64,000 nucleotides of DNA from contig NC_012870.2 in assembly GCF_000003195.3 (NCBI RefSeq), positions 48,309,153 to 48,373,152 on the forward strand, in the 5' to 3' direction. Positions 46,421 through 64,000 of the stretch are shown in pieces (positions within the stretch are counted from its first letter, which is position 1; each line of letters begins with the position of its first letter). Source of the DNA: Sorghum bicolor (taxonomy: Eukaryota; Streptophyta; Magnoliopsida; Poales; Poaceae). The position numbers and the translations under genes were made by a program. Under the pieces are notes generated by a model that was not told where the DNA came from, did not search any database, and saw only the letters and a program-made list of their open reading frames with translations.

Positions 46421-46833
46421 TCAGTTTTTTTCTCTTTTTTCCATGAATTTTTTCTTTCCATGATTTCTTTCCGTGATCATCGTGGTTTTTTTTCTATGAT
46501 TATGCGTGTGGCGGAATCATGGTGGGTGCGCTGGGTGCGAGGCAGAAGCGTGGGTGGGGGCTGAGTTTGAAATCTTGTATCAAACTTTTATCGGTGGCCA
46601 TCAAATCTGATCTAGGTGTTTTATTAACCATTGATTTTAATAGTGTAGGATTATTATGTTATAATTTTTAGTCGTGGAAGATCTTTTATCGGGTAGACTA
46701 AGTATGATTTAAGTGTTCTATTATAGGAGAGATATGAATATAAATATGAACACTACAATCTCGTGGTATTCTTCGCCTCTGGTATGCTGCAAACAGGACA
46801 CCACAAATTGTAGACCTCGAAATGCTATGGCTC
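46421..46833. other. Unassigned interval
   Basis: T-rich at first, with several CCATGAT(T) phrases, then AT-rich. No gene, RNA or classified repeat is recognised. Confidence 0.4.
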
Positions 46834-46953
46834 TATTCGCTTGTCTAAAAAGTCATAAGTGAAAGTACTATTTGTGTACTATTTAGTGATTTATTGTGAA
46901 AGAAAAATAATATTAAATGACTGATAGAGTCAACAAAGAAGCTCAAGCGAATA
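46834..46953. mobile_element. Small MITE with TATTCGCTTG termini
   Basis: Left end TATTCGCTTG and right end CAAGCGAATA are inverted copies. The interior (GAAAGTACTATTTGTGTACT, GATTTATTGTGAAAG) is a common grass MITE interior. A second partial copy of the same interior follows at 46976-47035. Confidence 0.65.
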
Positions 46954-47039
46954 CACACTGAACATACCTCTCTGTATAAAAATCATGACTAAAAGTACTA
47001 TTTACATACTATTTGCTGATTTATTGTGAAAATGCCTAA

Positions 47040-47359
47040 GAGCACTCCTAATGCTAGAAATTATACGTAGTTTCTATATCTATTAATTTCTATAGACACT
47101 ATATATAGAAAATATGGTCTCAATGGATAATTTTTATAGAATAATTTTTTATCCAATCACATTCTCTCTTCATTCTCAACCAATCATATCACTTCATGTC
47201 TTGGATCTCGTGTATAGACATGGTTTCAAACTTAGGCCTAGTTTCTATGATTTTTGCTCCCTCTCTCTTCAATAACTACCTTGCCACATCAGCAAAATGC
47301 TTAGGTCATACTACAATTGTTGTCTATGGAAACCATGATAGTTTCTGCATAGGAGTGCC
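47040..47359. mobile_element. MITE with GAGCACTCC termini
   Basis: Left GAGCACTCCTAATGC and right GCATAGGAGTGCC form imperfect inverted termini about 320 bp apart. The interior is AT-rich and noncoding. The superfamily is uncertain. Confidence 0.55.
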
Positions 47360-47383
47360 TATTAGAGTCGACAGACACTAAGA

Positions 47384-48136
47384 GGGTGTTTGGGACTGCT
47401 ACGCTCTAGTTTTTCCAGCTCCGCTCCAGCTTCGCGTTGCCAAATACGTCCAACTTTACGAACTCCGCTCCGCAAAAAAGATGGAGTTAGAGGCCAACTC
47501 CATATTTTTGCTAGAGTACCTCAAGGGGTACTCCACTTTTGGAGTTTGGTACTCCCACATGAAATTATGAGGTAATTACTCAACTTGCTACTCATTAATC
47601 ATGGTTTATTTCTCGTAAACGCTTCCCCTGATAGGGTACAACGCGATGCTGCGGCAAGCCCCCTACGGCTCGTCGCCACAGCTAGCCTCGTACGACTCTT
47701 GGCCAATGGCTCCTAGTGTTCATGTCTAGAGTTCTACTATCGAGTCCGGTCAATGGCCATGCACTGGAGTGACAGCACCAGCCTCGTACGACTCTTGGCC
47801 AATGGCTCCTAGTGTTCATGGCTAGAGTTCTACTATTGAGTCCGGTCAATGGCCATGCACTGAAGTGACAACACCAGCCCCTGGTGACCAGGACATCGGC
47901 AGGCAAGCCGGTGCCGGTCAGAGAGCCTCTGTTAATATTCAATTATTTAATTTTTATTTTGATCAGAAAATATCAAAACCAATTTTGATCAAAGATATAA
48001 TGGACCATTTATATGAAAATAACTCATTCTTAAAACTAGAGTAGAGCTGTATACGAAACAATATCTCCTACTCCACGAACTCGATAATAAAACCACTCTA
48101 TAGTGGAGTTTGAAGCTGACGAGTCCCAAACACCCC
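47384..48136. mobile_element. Non-autonomous DNA transposon with GGGTGTTTGGGACT termini
   Basis: Left GGGTGTTTGGGACT and right AGTCCCAAACACCC are perfect 14-bp inverted repeats 753 bp apart. The subterminal parts (around 47400-47570 and 48040-48120) are AT-rich with TGGAGTTT phrases in both orientations. hAT-like by its terminus, but I see no 8-bp target duplication. Confidence 0.7.
47685..47876. repeat. 96-bp tandem duplication inside the transposon
   Basis: Two near-identical 96-bp units starting GCCTCGTACGACTCTTGGCC at 47685 and 47781. They differ at a few positions. They are GC-richer than the rest of the element, so they may be captured sequence. Confidence 0.9.
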
Positions 48137-48299
48137 GACATCCCTCCCCGCTTACGGACAGCACAGGGCCGCACGCCTCGCAAGCCTGCGGCCTGCGGGG
48201 ACCCGAACGCAAACCGCCCACGCCACCCCTATGTGGGCCAACGTACAGCGGTCCCCTCAGAGAGCACTACCACGAGCGAGGCGTCGACCCCGTCCCGCC

Positions 48300-48561
48300 T
48301 CCATCTCACCTAATATTACTGCAAACGCATATTTTTTGACAATTTTTTTCCCAAAATAATTCATCGTATTCTTTTCGTTCCATTTCCAACTTCATCATTT
48401 CTTTCTTTCTTTCTTTGGTTTCTTCCTCTCTATCTCTCGTCTCCCTCCTACCGAATTAAAACTCTCGACCTGCCAAGCCGCACCGAACCCTAGGTCCCGA
48501 TCCGGCGTCTCGCCCGTGCTGCTTGGATCGGACGGGTGTGTTGGATCGGATCGGCGGCGGG
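48300..48561 (+). promoter_or_regulatory. Promoter-proximal region and 5' UTR of the ubiquitin protease gene
   Basis: A pyrimidine-rich stretch (CTTTCTTTCTTTCTTT, then TCTCTATCTCTCG, 48398-48450) followed by a GC-rich leader ends at the ATG. Such CT-rich leaders are common at plant transcription starts. No clear TATA box is seen, which suits a housekeeping gene. The exact start of transcription is not visible. Confidence 0.5.
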
Positions 48562-57495
<8,934 letters not shown>

Positions 57496-58050
57496 TTAAG
57501 CCTATGAGTATATCATGTGGACCGAGATATGGAGCTCAGAAGAGTTCTTCTGGAATTTGCATGTCTGCTCTGGGACGGAATATTCGTGTATCGAGCCACT
57601 GATATTTTGATGCATGGCAGAGAAGTGTGGTCGAATTAGCAATGTTAGCATATGGATATGCATTTCATATGACTCAGAGTTCCAGATATTCTGTGACCAA
57701 CCCTTTTGAGTAGAACTGATCCCGACAGGTAATTGAGAAAATGACCTGATTTGAAAATTTTGCTGATAGGCAGATGCAGCTCTTGGGGTCTACAATTTTA
57801 ATTGGTGTGGAAGGTCTGTGCTGTAGCCAAGGGATTGCAACTGGAAAAAATGATGTAACAATGCTGCATATTCTTTTTGCCTAAGCTACAGCTGTGCTAC
57901 AGCAGTTTTGATTACTGTTGCCTTTTGTTATAAAATTCTCTTATCATCATTACTTGCTGAGCCTTAGTGTGATTATGCGAGCAATCAATTCTCTAATTCG
58001 CTACAGGCATGTTTGGGTTTTTTAATTCCATCATTCTTCGAATAAAGTAT
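57496..58050 (+). other. 3' UTR and downstream flank of the ubiquitin protease gene
   Basis: Noncoding after the TAG at 57493. A possible poly(A) signal AATAAA is at about 58040; weaker AT-rich signals lie earlier. The exact end is not determinable. Confidence 0.45.
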
Positions 58051-58544
58051 TTGAACTCACAGTCAGCCCACTGACCGCACTAGATCGAAAACCTTATCTA
58101 GGTCTATGAGCAGACTTTAAGAGCAAGGCTAATAATGTAGCTGGCTGCTTACTGAAATGATCTTTGCATTTTATCTCTTAGTCTATCATATTTTAGCTAG
58201 TTTTCACTATTAATACATGTTCCAGTTATCTTATAAGTTTTTAGTTCTTATGTCTAAGCTAGCTATAAGCTTACGTCTTCCATTCTATAATACAGTGTAT
58301 TTTGGTATTTAAAATTTGTTCTCAAATATAATACCTCTAGTTGAATTGTGGCTTGTTAGAATGCCTCTCTAGCGCGTTTCTTATGGTGCTCTTGGTTGTG
58401 AGTTTGGAGAACTTTGCCATCTTTCTTGGTTGCAAAATTATGGCTCCACTTTAGATAACCTGAATTGAGAAATCTGGGCCTATGAATATTTTTCTTAAAA
58501 AAATCATATATCATAAGCCACGAAGCAGCGTTTGTTTTAGTAAA
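58051..58544. other. AT-rich intergenic sequence, possibly an old MITE
   Basis: The part near 58120-58290 (AGAGCAAGGCTAATAATGTAG, TATCTCTTAGTC) resembles a widespread grass MITE, but no termini are clear. Nothing else is recognised. Confidence 0.35.
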
Positions 58545-58715
58545 ACCTTGCAATTCCATTAAAAAGGTCTAACGTCCCTAAAAACGTATTTCTATGTGAT
58601 ATGGTTGTGTATCCGTGGGGCATCCATCGTCCTGGAAGAACCGGCTTGAACTCATGACCGGCCGCTGCTTCACAGTTGCACTCGCCGCATGAGCTACGTC
58701 TCGGTTCCAGCATAG
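58545..58715 (-). mobile_element. Probable tRNA-derived SINE
   Basis: On the minus strand an A box-like TAGCTCATGCGG (58685-58696) precedes a B box-like GAGTTCAAGCC (58643-58653). The rest of a tRNA is absent. Different family from the intronic SINE. Ends are approximate. Confidence 0.5.
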
Positions 58716-60454
58716 CTTGGTTTGGGGCCAACTTTAGCCAAGCCAAAAATTGGTTCTGGGTGGCATGCCCTAAAAGGATTGGTAGCTGTTTCTCTTTAGT
58801 CCGACTTCGGCTGGCCAGCAAAAGTGGCATGAAGCAACTACAGTAAACGGCCGCGCTGCGTCCTCGTGCAGGCGAGCAAATTGCTGGCCCCTATTTTGAA
58901 CGGGCAATGCCCATGCTCTCCAAGGTTACGTGTCAACAATAGATAGCATATGGTTCAAAATATTTGGTTTAACTGGAGTAGTATGTCCGTGCGTTGCTAC
59001 GAGATAACTAATAATTTGTATTTAAAAAAACACGGACTGCATGATAAGATAACAATACTATAAAAATTAATACCAACATTAAGGTGACATTTGATTTAAA
59101 AATAAAGTTTGTGAAATCAGTATAGTCACGGAGAGTGTAGCGTCACAGGTTCATAAATATTTTATAGATTTTTTTGTGATGCGGCTAAGATAATGTTTAA
59201 GGAAGAAATTTCTGATATCTATTTCTTTCATGTGATAATAAATCCACAACAAAGATCCGCTGTATTTCTATACCATTTGTGTGGATTTCTAAATGCTTCT
59301 TTGTCTGCCTCACTTTTGTAGAGTTGTTCGCTACAGGGAAAGAAGGAATCGCACCGGAAAGAAATAGGGATAATCGCCATAACCAATAAATCATGTGATT
59401 ATTTCTGGTTTTTAGAGATTTGTTTTTGGAAAGAAAAATCAGACCAGAAGGAAAACTATGAGCAATTACTCAAATCCGAGCGATTGTGGGGAGGAGGGAT
59501 GGTAGGGTTCAGCAGAACAATGACCGGAGGAATTTTTTTCACACGATGACAGTGACTGTGATTGAGCATGATTGGTTTTGGTTTCGTGCCCGCGTTGCAA
59601 CAGAAATAACAAAACTACCACAATCAAGATGATGGTTCATGTCTATATGTTTCCCATGCAATGTTTTTAGTGAACTCTTAAGATTGAACAAGACTAACAC
59701 AATAAAAATTTTCCTTCTCAATTTTTTTTGTTGCAAGGTGCTTGGTGATTACAAATTACAAAATACTGAAACATAACAAAGTGCTTCATGATTCAACACC
59801 TAAACTGACTCTTCGCTAGACCTTTTGAGAATGATCTAATCATTGGATCCTTTCCCTAAGAGGAGGCCTCAAAAACCACTTTTCTAGACAGATTACCTAG
59901 CATAATAGACTATAAAGGGTAACAAAGAGGCAACGAAGATATGTGAAACAAAAGAGATTAAACTCATTGTCTTTCATTGAATCTGAATTGGTTTATGTTA
60001 CATGGTGTGCAGACAGTTTAACAGTCGTTCACACTTTATTGTGATGCTCGTATGATTAAGATGAATTATAGGATTTCCTGAGAGGGTTTCTCACCTCTAC
60101 ATCTTGTTACTCAATTTGAATTGTACATTGCAATGCACATGGATTCCATGATATTCCATGATACATCTAAGAGTTAGCCCTCTCTGCTCTACTCTTTGAT
60201 CTTCCTTATCTCTACCCAAGACAGGAGACGTCAACACCACTCCAAAGTCTCTCTTCAACGTGTCCGCACTTACTCCCGAGGCCACCTCCTGCTCTCCCAC
60301 ACTCCTGACCCTCCACTTCCCCTCGCCTTTCCTTCGCGGCCCTCGACTTCCGCATCACGCCGGCGCCAGCCACCGCCTGCGGCCTAGCACCACCCTCACG
60401 AGACCTCCTCACTCCTGTTCGTCGCCAGCACCGTCGCCTTCTGCTTGCGCTTCC
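58716..60454. other. Unassigned intergenic region
   Basis: 58860-59170 contains a phrase (GTATGTCCGTGCGTTGCTACG) that recurs in grass transposon annotations, family not recalled. 59170-60190 is AT-rich without supported genes. 60190-60454 is C-rich and leads into the tandem repeat. Confidence 0.35.
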
Positions 60455-60885
60455 GTCGCCAGATCCGGAACTGCTCAGCGCGCCGCAGCTCCGGTGCGCG
60501 GTGGACGGCGAGGAGCGGCCACATCCCGGTCCGCCAAGCTGCTGCAGCGTCTCAGGCTACAAGGAGGCTGGCTGCCGGTGTGGCAGGCTGCGTGCGTCGC
60601 CAGATCCCGAAACTGCTCGGTGCGCCGCAGCCCCGGTGCGCGGTGGACGGCGAGGAGCGGACGCATCCCGGTCTGCCAACCTGCTGCGGCGTCTCAAGCT
60701 ACGAGGATGTCGGCTGCCGCTGTGGCAAGCTGCGTGCGTTGCCAGATCCCGGAACTGTTGGGCGCGCCGCAGCCCCGGTGCGAGGTGGACGGCGAGGAGC
60801 AACTGCAGCCCAGTCTGCCAAGCCGCTGCGGCGGGCTGCGAAGACGCCGGCTGCTGCTGTGGCACACTGCGTCCGGGTTAAGCAC
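60455..60885. repeat. ~141-bp GC-rich tandem repeat, three copies
   Basis: Copies keyed by CCAGATCC(C/G)G(A)AACTG start near 60458, 60599 and 60741. They share GGTGCG(C/A)GGTGGACGGCGAGGAG. All forward frames are open for long stretches, as expected for GC-rich sequence whose period is close to a multiple of three, so the open frames are weak evidence for a protein. Confidence 0.85.
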
Positions 60886-61300
60886 ACAAGCTGTTGTAAG
60901 CCACACTCTATCTGCTACGTGCTTTTTAAAATGTCTGAATAAATTTGCTATTGTGAGAAGGTTGACAACTTTAGTGCATTTAGTTTTCTTGCAAATCTAT
61001 CTTTTCTATCACCAGCCGGATACAATGGATCTATGTTTTTTTCCTTAAGCACTCTAGATCAGTGTTATTCTTTTGGGACTGAATATAGTTGCCATAGAAT
61101 CCCTATTGCACAAAAAACAGAATTTCTTTTGGGACTGAGTATAGTTGCCACACTTTACAGTGGATCTTTTCTACCACTAGCTGACACAGAATTCCTATTG
61201 TGAATGGATCTTTTCTATCACTAGCTGACACAAAATTCCTATTGTGATTAAATTTATCAGTGTTATTCTTTTGGGACTGAATATTATGAGTGTTTGGAAA
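60886..61300. repeat. Short dispersed direct repeats
   Basis: TTCTTTTGGGACTGA(A/G)TAT occurs near 61068, 61126 and 61268. A ~50-bp segment (TGGATCTTTTCTA.CACTAGC to TTCCTATTGTGA) occurs at about 61152 and 61206. No gene. Confidence 0.7.
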
Positions 61301-63064
61301 CAATGAAACTTCAAATATGGTTTCACTCCTAACGCTTGCTATCATTTCATTTCCATTTGTGGTTTGACTGCAGATTTGTATATATAGCAATAGTAGCACC
61401 AATGCCCACACACTAGCTCTTGTTCCATGTGCAGTGCAAAACAATTATTTTAAAACTTCTGACCATGAGCTATACTCATATCTACTAGCGTTTCACAAGT
61501 GTGCAGCAGTGTGTTGTAAACACTAAAATAGTAGTTGCACTCTAACAACTGACACTATTTCTGTCTCTTTTTTTGTTGGTCATTTCTGTGAAACATGTGC
61601 TCTAAACTGAAACCAGGTCATCCACTCAAGACTCACTTGATTATTAGTACCAATAAAGTGATTAAGATGCCAATAAATAATCAAATATTTTCAAAATAAG
61701 TTACCAATAAAGTGAATAAGTTGTACTGAGATTACAAGGAGTATACTGCTATTACAAGTACTGCCCTGAATGTTTCAAAAATAACTTTGATAGTAAAAAA
61801 ACATCAATATTTTTTAATATTCTGATGATGACACTAGCCTGCCCTGTTTTGCTGGGAGCTGAATTATATTAAACTAATTTTCCACCTCAGAATCATGCTT
61901 CTTTCGGTTCAGTCATGTTTTCCATTAATAAGTTGGCTTATTTTGCCCTTTGCAATTAAAAAAAAAACAGTAGATTTTACTAATGCTAAAGTAAATTGGA
62001 CCGTGTCTTGTGCTAAAGTAACCATTTTTACTAGAATTTTTCCTGGATTCTGAAGTGTCTTTTGGAGTTAGACACTGCTTCTCAATAGCTAATAAGTATT
62101 AATGTCTCACAGTGATGCAATTTAAAATCCGTGGACTACTGTTGGTTGCTTCTTATTGCCAGCAAGCTTAAGCAGTTAGGTTAGGTTCTGAACAGTGTCG
62201 TTTGCAGCAGCAAACTCTACAGGAGAGATCCTTGAGTGTATATTATCTTTTCACTTGTCAATCAACATCATAATTTCTGAGGCTAACCGAGAATACACAA
62301 GGGGCAAGTTCCTTTCAATGGATGCCCATTTGCTTGTTTAGCATTATATATAGCCAATGGGCAGTCCTGATAACTTTTTGCATGCCCGAGAGGAGGCAAT
62401 ATCAGAATATATAGGCACTATAATAATAATTTCTCATGACTGGTACATACTTTATAAAACAAATTATTAACTGAGTCATTGAAGTGAAAGATCAGATTAT
62501 CTTCCAATTCGTGCTCTGGATTCTGCAGTGATTTTAGTTATTTTCATCAACTACAGATGTTTGTGCTTACTATATTTGTTCTTTATGTTTACTCAGGCAA
62601 GATGTAGTGGCCAAGTGTCATCTTGCAGATACAATATTAAGCTAATACAATATGCTGATATCTAGAGTAGTTCCAAATGTTTGATTTGTTGATTAGTTTG
62701 GTATGGACAAAAATGGCTGAATTTAGACGCTCTGGCTACCTTTGGAGTTGATGATTAGTATTTGAATAATATCACAAATATCTACATGTTTATTATTCTG
62801 TGGTACCAGACATGCCGTGGAGCCTAGCAATGGAACCTTTCAATGATATCTATTTTCACTGGGTGAATTGATTAGAAAAGTTTCATCTCACATTTATTTT
62901 TGTATATCAGACACGCCCTGAAGCCTAACAGAGGTTGTGCACACCTAAGAGGGGGATATAAACATTCTAGAGCTGTGAACAAGGACATATTGTTAGTTAG
63001 TTATTTTCATCTCGCATTTATTCTGTACATATTTAGTCAATGGATGCCCATTTGCTGCGCAGGC
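61301..63064. other. Unassigned AT-rich intergenic sequence
   Basis: No supported gene. A 20-bp exact direct repeat (TCAATGGATGCCCATTTGCT) lies at 62315-62334 and 63037-63056, and related phrases (GCCTAGCAATGG/GCCTAACAGAGG) recur near 62821 and 62927, so parts are duplicated. Confidence 0.4.
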
Positions 63065-63647
63065 TGTCAATAGTGGGAAGTGACCTCAAATAGTGGTGCC
63101 GATTAACCTCCCCCACTCCCTTCCTACTGTGAGGCAGTACGTCACAGTGAAAGAGGTAAGGGCACAGTGACCAGGGTGGTTGGAATAGTTATCGCCTTGC
63201 CCTGCCGCGGCATGGAAGCCGTCGCGTCTGTCATGTCGCGGGTACGGGCGCCGTGCGGTGGAAGTCTTTCTGCTCAGGCGGAGTGGGGTCCGGCGCCCGA
63301 GCCTGGACGGGGTTGGGCGAGTCGGAACTTGCGTCCGAGGCCCTGAGGGGTCGGGCGAGTCGGAACTTGCGTCCGGGGCCCTGAGGGGTCGGGCGAGTCG
63401 GAACTTGCGTCCGGGACCCTGAGGGGTCGGGCGAGTCGGAACCTGCGTCCGAGGCCCTGAGGGGTCGGGCGAGTCGGAACCTGCGTCCGAGGCCCTGAGG
63501 GGTCGGGCGAGTCGGAACCTGCGTCCGAGGCCCTGAGGGGTCGGGCGAGTCGGAACCTGCGTCCGAGGCCCTGAGGATTGCGGTTAGTATGTTTCTTTAC
63601 GTTTTTTATTGCTCTGATTTGGGTATCCCTTATTATGGTACCCAACA
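63065..63647 (-). repeat. Element D 3' LTR
   Basis: In minus-strand sense it begins TGTTGGGTACCATAATAAGG at 63647, directly after a PPT (CTCGGGGGCTAC). The proposed end is ...CCCACTATTGACA at 63065; that end is a guess from the TG/CA rule. It has a 38-bp tandem array inside. It resembles B only in general plan. Confidence 0.6.
63309..63574. repeat. 38-bp tandem repeat, seven copies, within the element D LTR
   Basis: Units start every 38 bp from 63309 (63347, 63385, 63423, 63461, 63499, 63537), each containing GGGCGAGTCGGAAC and GCGTCCG. Variants (AACTTGC early, AACCTGC late) are ordered along the array, showing stepwise duplication. No spacers, so not a CRISPR array. Confidence 0.95.
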
Positions 63648-64000
63648 GTAGCCCCCGAGCCTCTGAAGAGGTGAGGTCACCTCTTTAGAGGTTCTTTCCT
63701 CACGGACTGTGGTTGACTCGGAGCCTTTTACTTTTCTCGGGGGGTGCGCGCGAGCGCACCCGCCGGGTGTAGCCTCCGAGCCTTTTGGAGGAATGGTGTT
63801 ATTCCTTCAAAGGCTTTCACCCTTTGACAGCTATAGTCTGGAGTGTTTTTCAGGGATAGGTTGCGTGTTCTTTACACGTAGTGCCTGTTCCCATGTTGCG
63901 AGGAAGCCCCCGAGCCCTTTCCCCGCAAGGGTCGATCAGGTTCTTTCTCGTCTTGTAATTTCGTCCCTCATTCTTCCTTTCGCTCGGAGGAGGGGTGGGT
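63648..64000 (-). mobile_element. Element D internal 3' region (PPT and hairpin module), cut by the window end
   Basis: Plus strand order: GTAGCCCCCGAG (PPT, 63648-63659), hairpin 1 (arms 63660-63674 and 63677-63691), a perfect 7-bp hairpin with GCGA loop (63743-63760), GTGTAGCCTCCGAG, hairpin 2 (63780-63814), and a third AGCCCCCGAG near 63904 followed by CCCTT...AAGGG. This is the same order as 18617-18756 in element B. The coding part lies beyond the window. Confidence 0.7.

Noticed and set aside
60260..61048. 262-codon gene over the GC-rich tandem repeat
   Set aside because: Other frames over the same repeat are equally open, no domain is recognised, and the tail runs into AT-rich sequence.
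62315..63056. Transposon flanked by the 20-bp direct repeat
   Set aside because: No inverted termini or element structure lie inside the repeats; the repeat is too long for a usual target duplication, and local duplication fits better.
63309..63574. CRISPR-like array
   Set aside because: The units abut without spacers, and the sequence is a plant LTR.
63274..63645. Minus-strand repetitive protein in the D LTR
   Set aside because: It only reflects the 38-bp tandem array read in one frame.

Overview
The window looks like nuclear DNA of a panicoid grass, probably Andropogoneae (sorghum or sugarcane type). The evidence is grass-type MITEs, Tat-lineage Ty3 retrotransposons with GC-rich coding sequence, SIRE-type Copia LTRs, and one plant gene with 13 coding exons. 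Nothing bacterial or organellar is visible. The species cannot be fixed from sequence alone.

Layout. 1-5992 is a patchwork of old repeats: the right end of a CACTA transposon around an assembly gap, a MITE piece, a degenerate minus-strand L1-type LINE, the 3' LTR and PPT of a SIRE-type Copia element, and an LTR-like segment. 5993-32326 is a nested pair of young Ty3 elements, both minus strand. Element A (460-bp LTRs, TSD GACGT) was split by element B (17629-31846, 988-bp LTRs, TSD CCCCC). 32332-33717 holds Copia and Ty3 LTR remnants. 33718-45755 is element C (plus strand, 468-bp LTRs, TSD AAACA), an older and decayed relative of A. 45756-48300 holds further LTR debris and MITEs. 48562-57495 is the only host gene I support: a full-length ubiquitin-specific protease (DUSP + UBL + USP, 935 codons) carrying a Stowaway MITE, a larger MITE-like element and a SINE in its introns. 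58000-63064 is mostly unassigned intergenic DNA with a SINE and a 141-bp GC-rich tandem repeat. 63065-64000 is the 3' end of a fourth Ty3 element, D, cut off by the window edge.

How the parts work together. Elements A, B and C share one plan: 5' LTR, PBS, gag-protease, UAG, RT-RNaseH-integrase, then a convergent, antisense, spliced accessory gene (DUF/Pfam 'putative gypsy type transposon' type with a coiled-coil C-terminus), a noncoding block full of polypurine-tract-like motifs, the PPT and the 3' LTR. The least explained parts are: (i) a UAG conserved between protease and RT in all three elements; (ii) the antisense gene with its own TATA box and poly(A) signal; (iii) an ordered module of PPT-like motif, hairpin, GNRA-loop hairpin, PPT-like motif and hairpin, shared by B and D; and (iv) two insertions at the primer-binding-site edge of older Ty3 elements. 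LTR divergence counted by eye is about 0.9% (A), 0.7% (B) and 5.8% (C), which agrees with the nesting order and with the decay of C.
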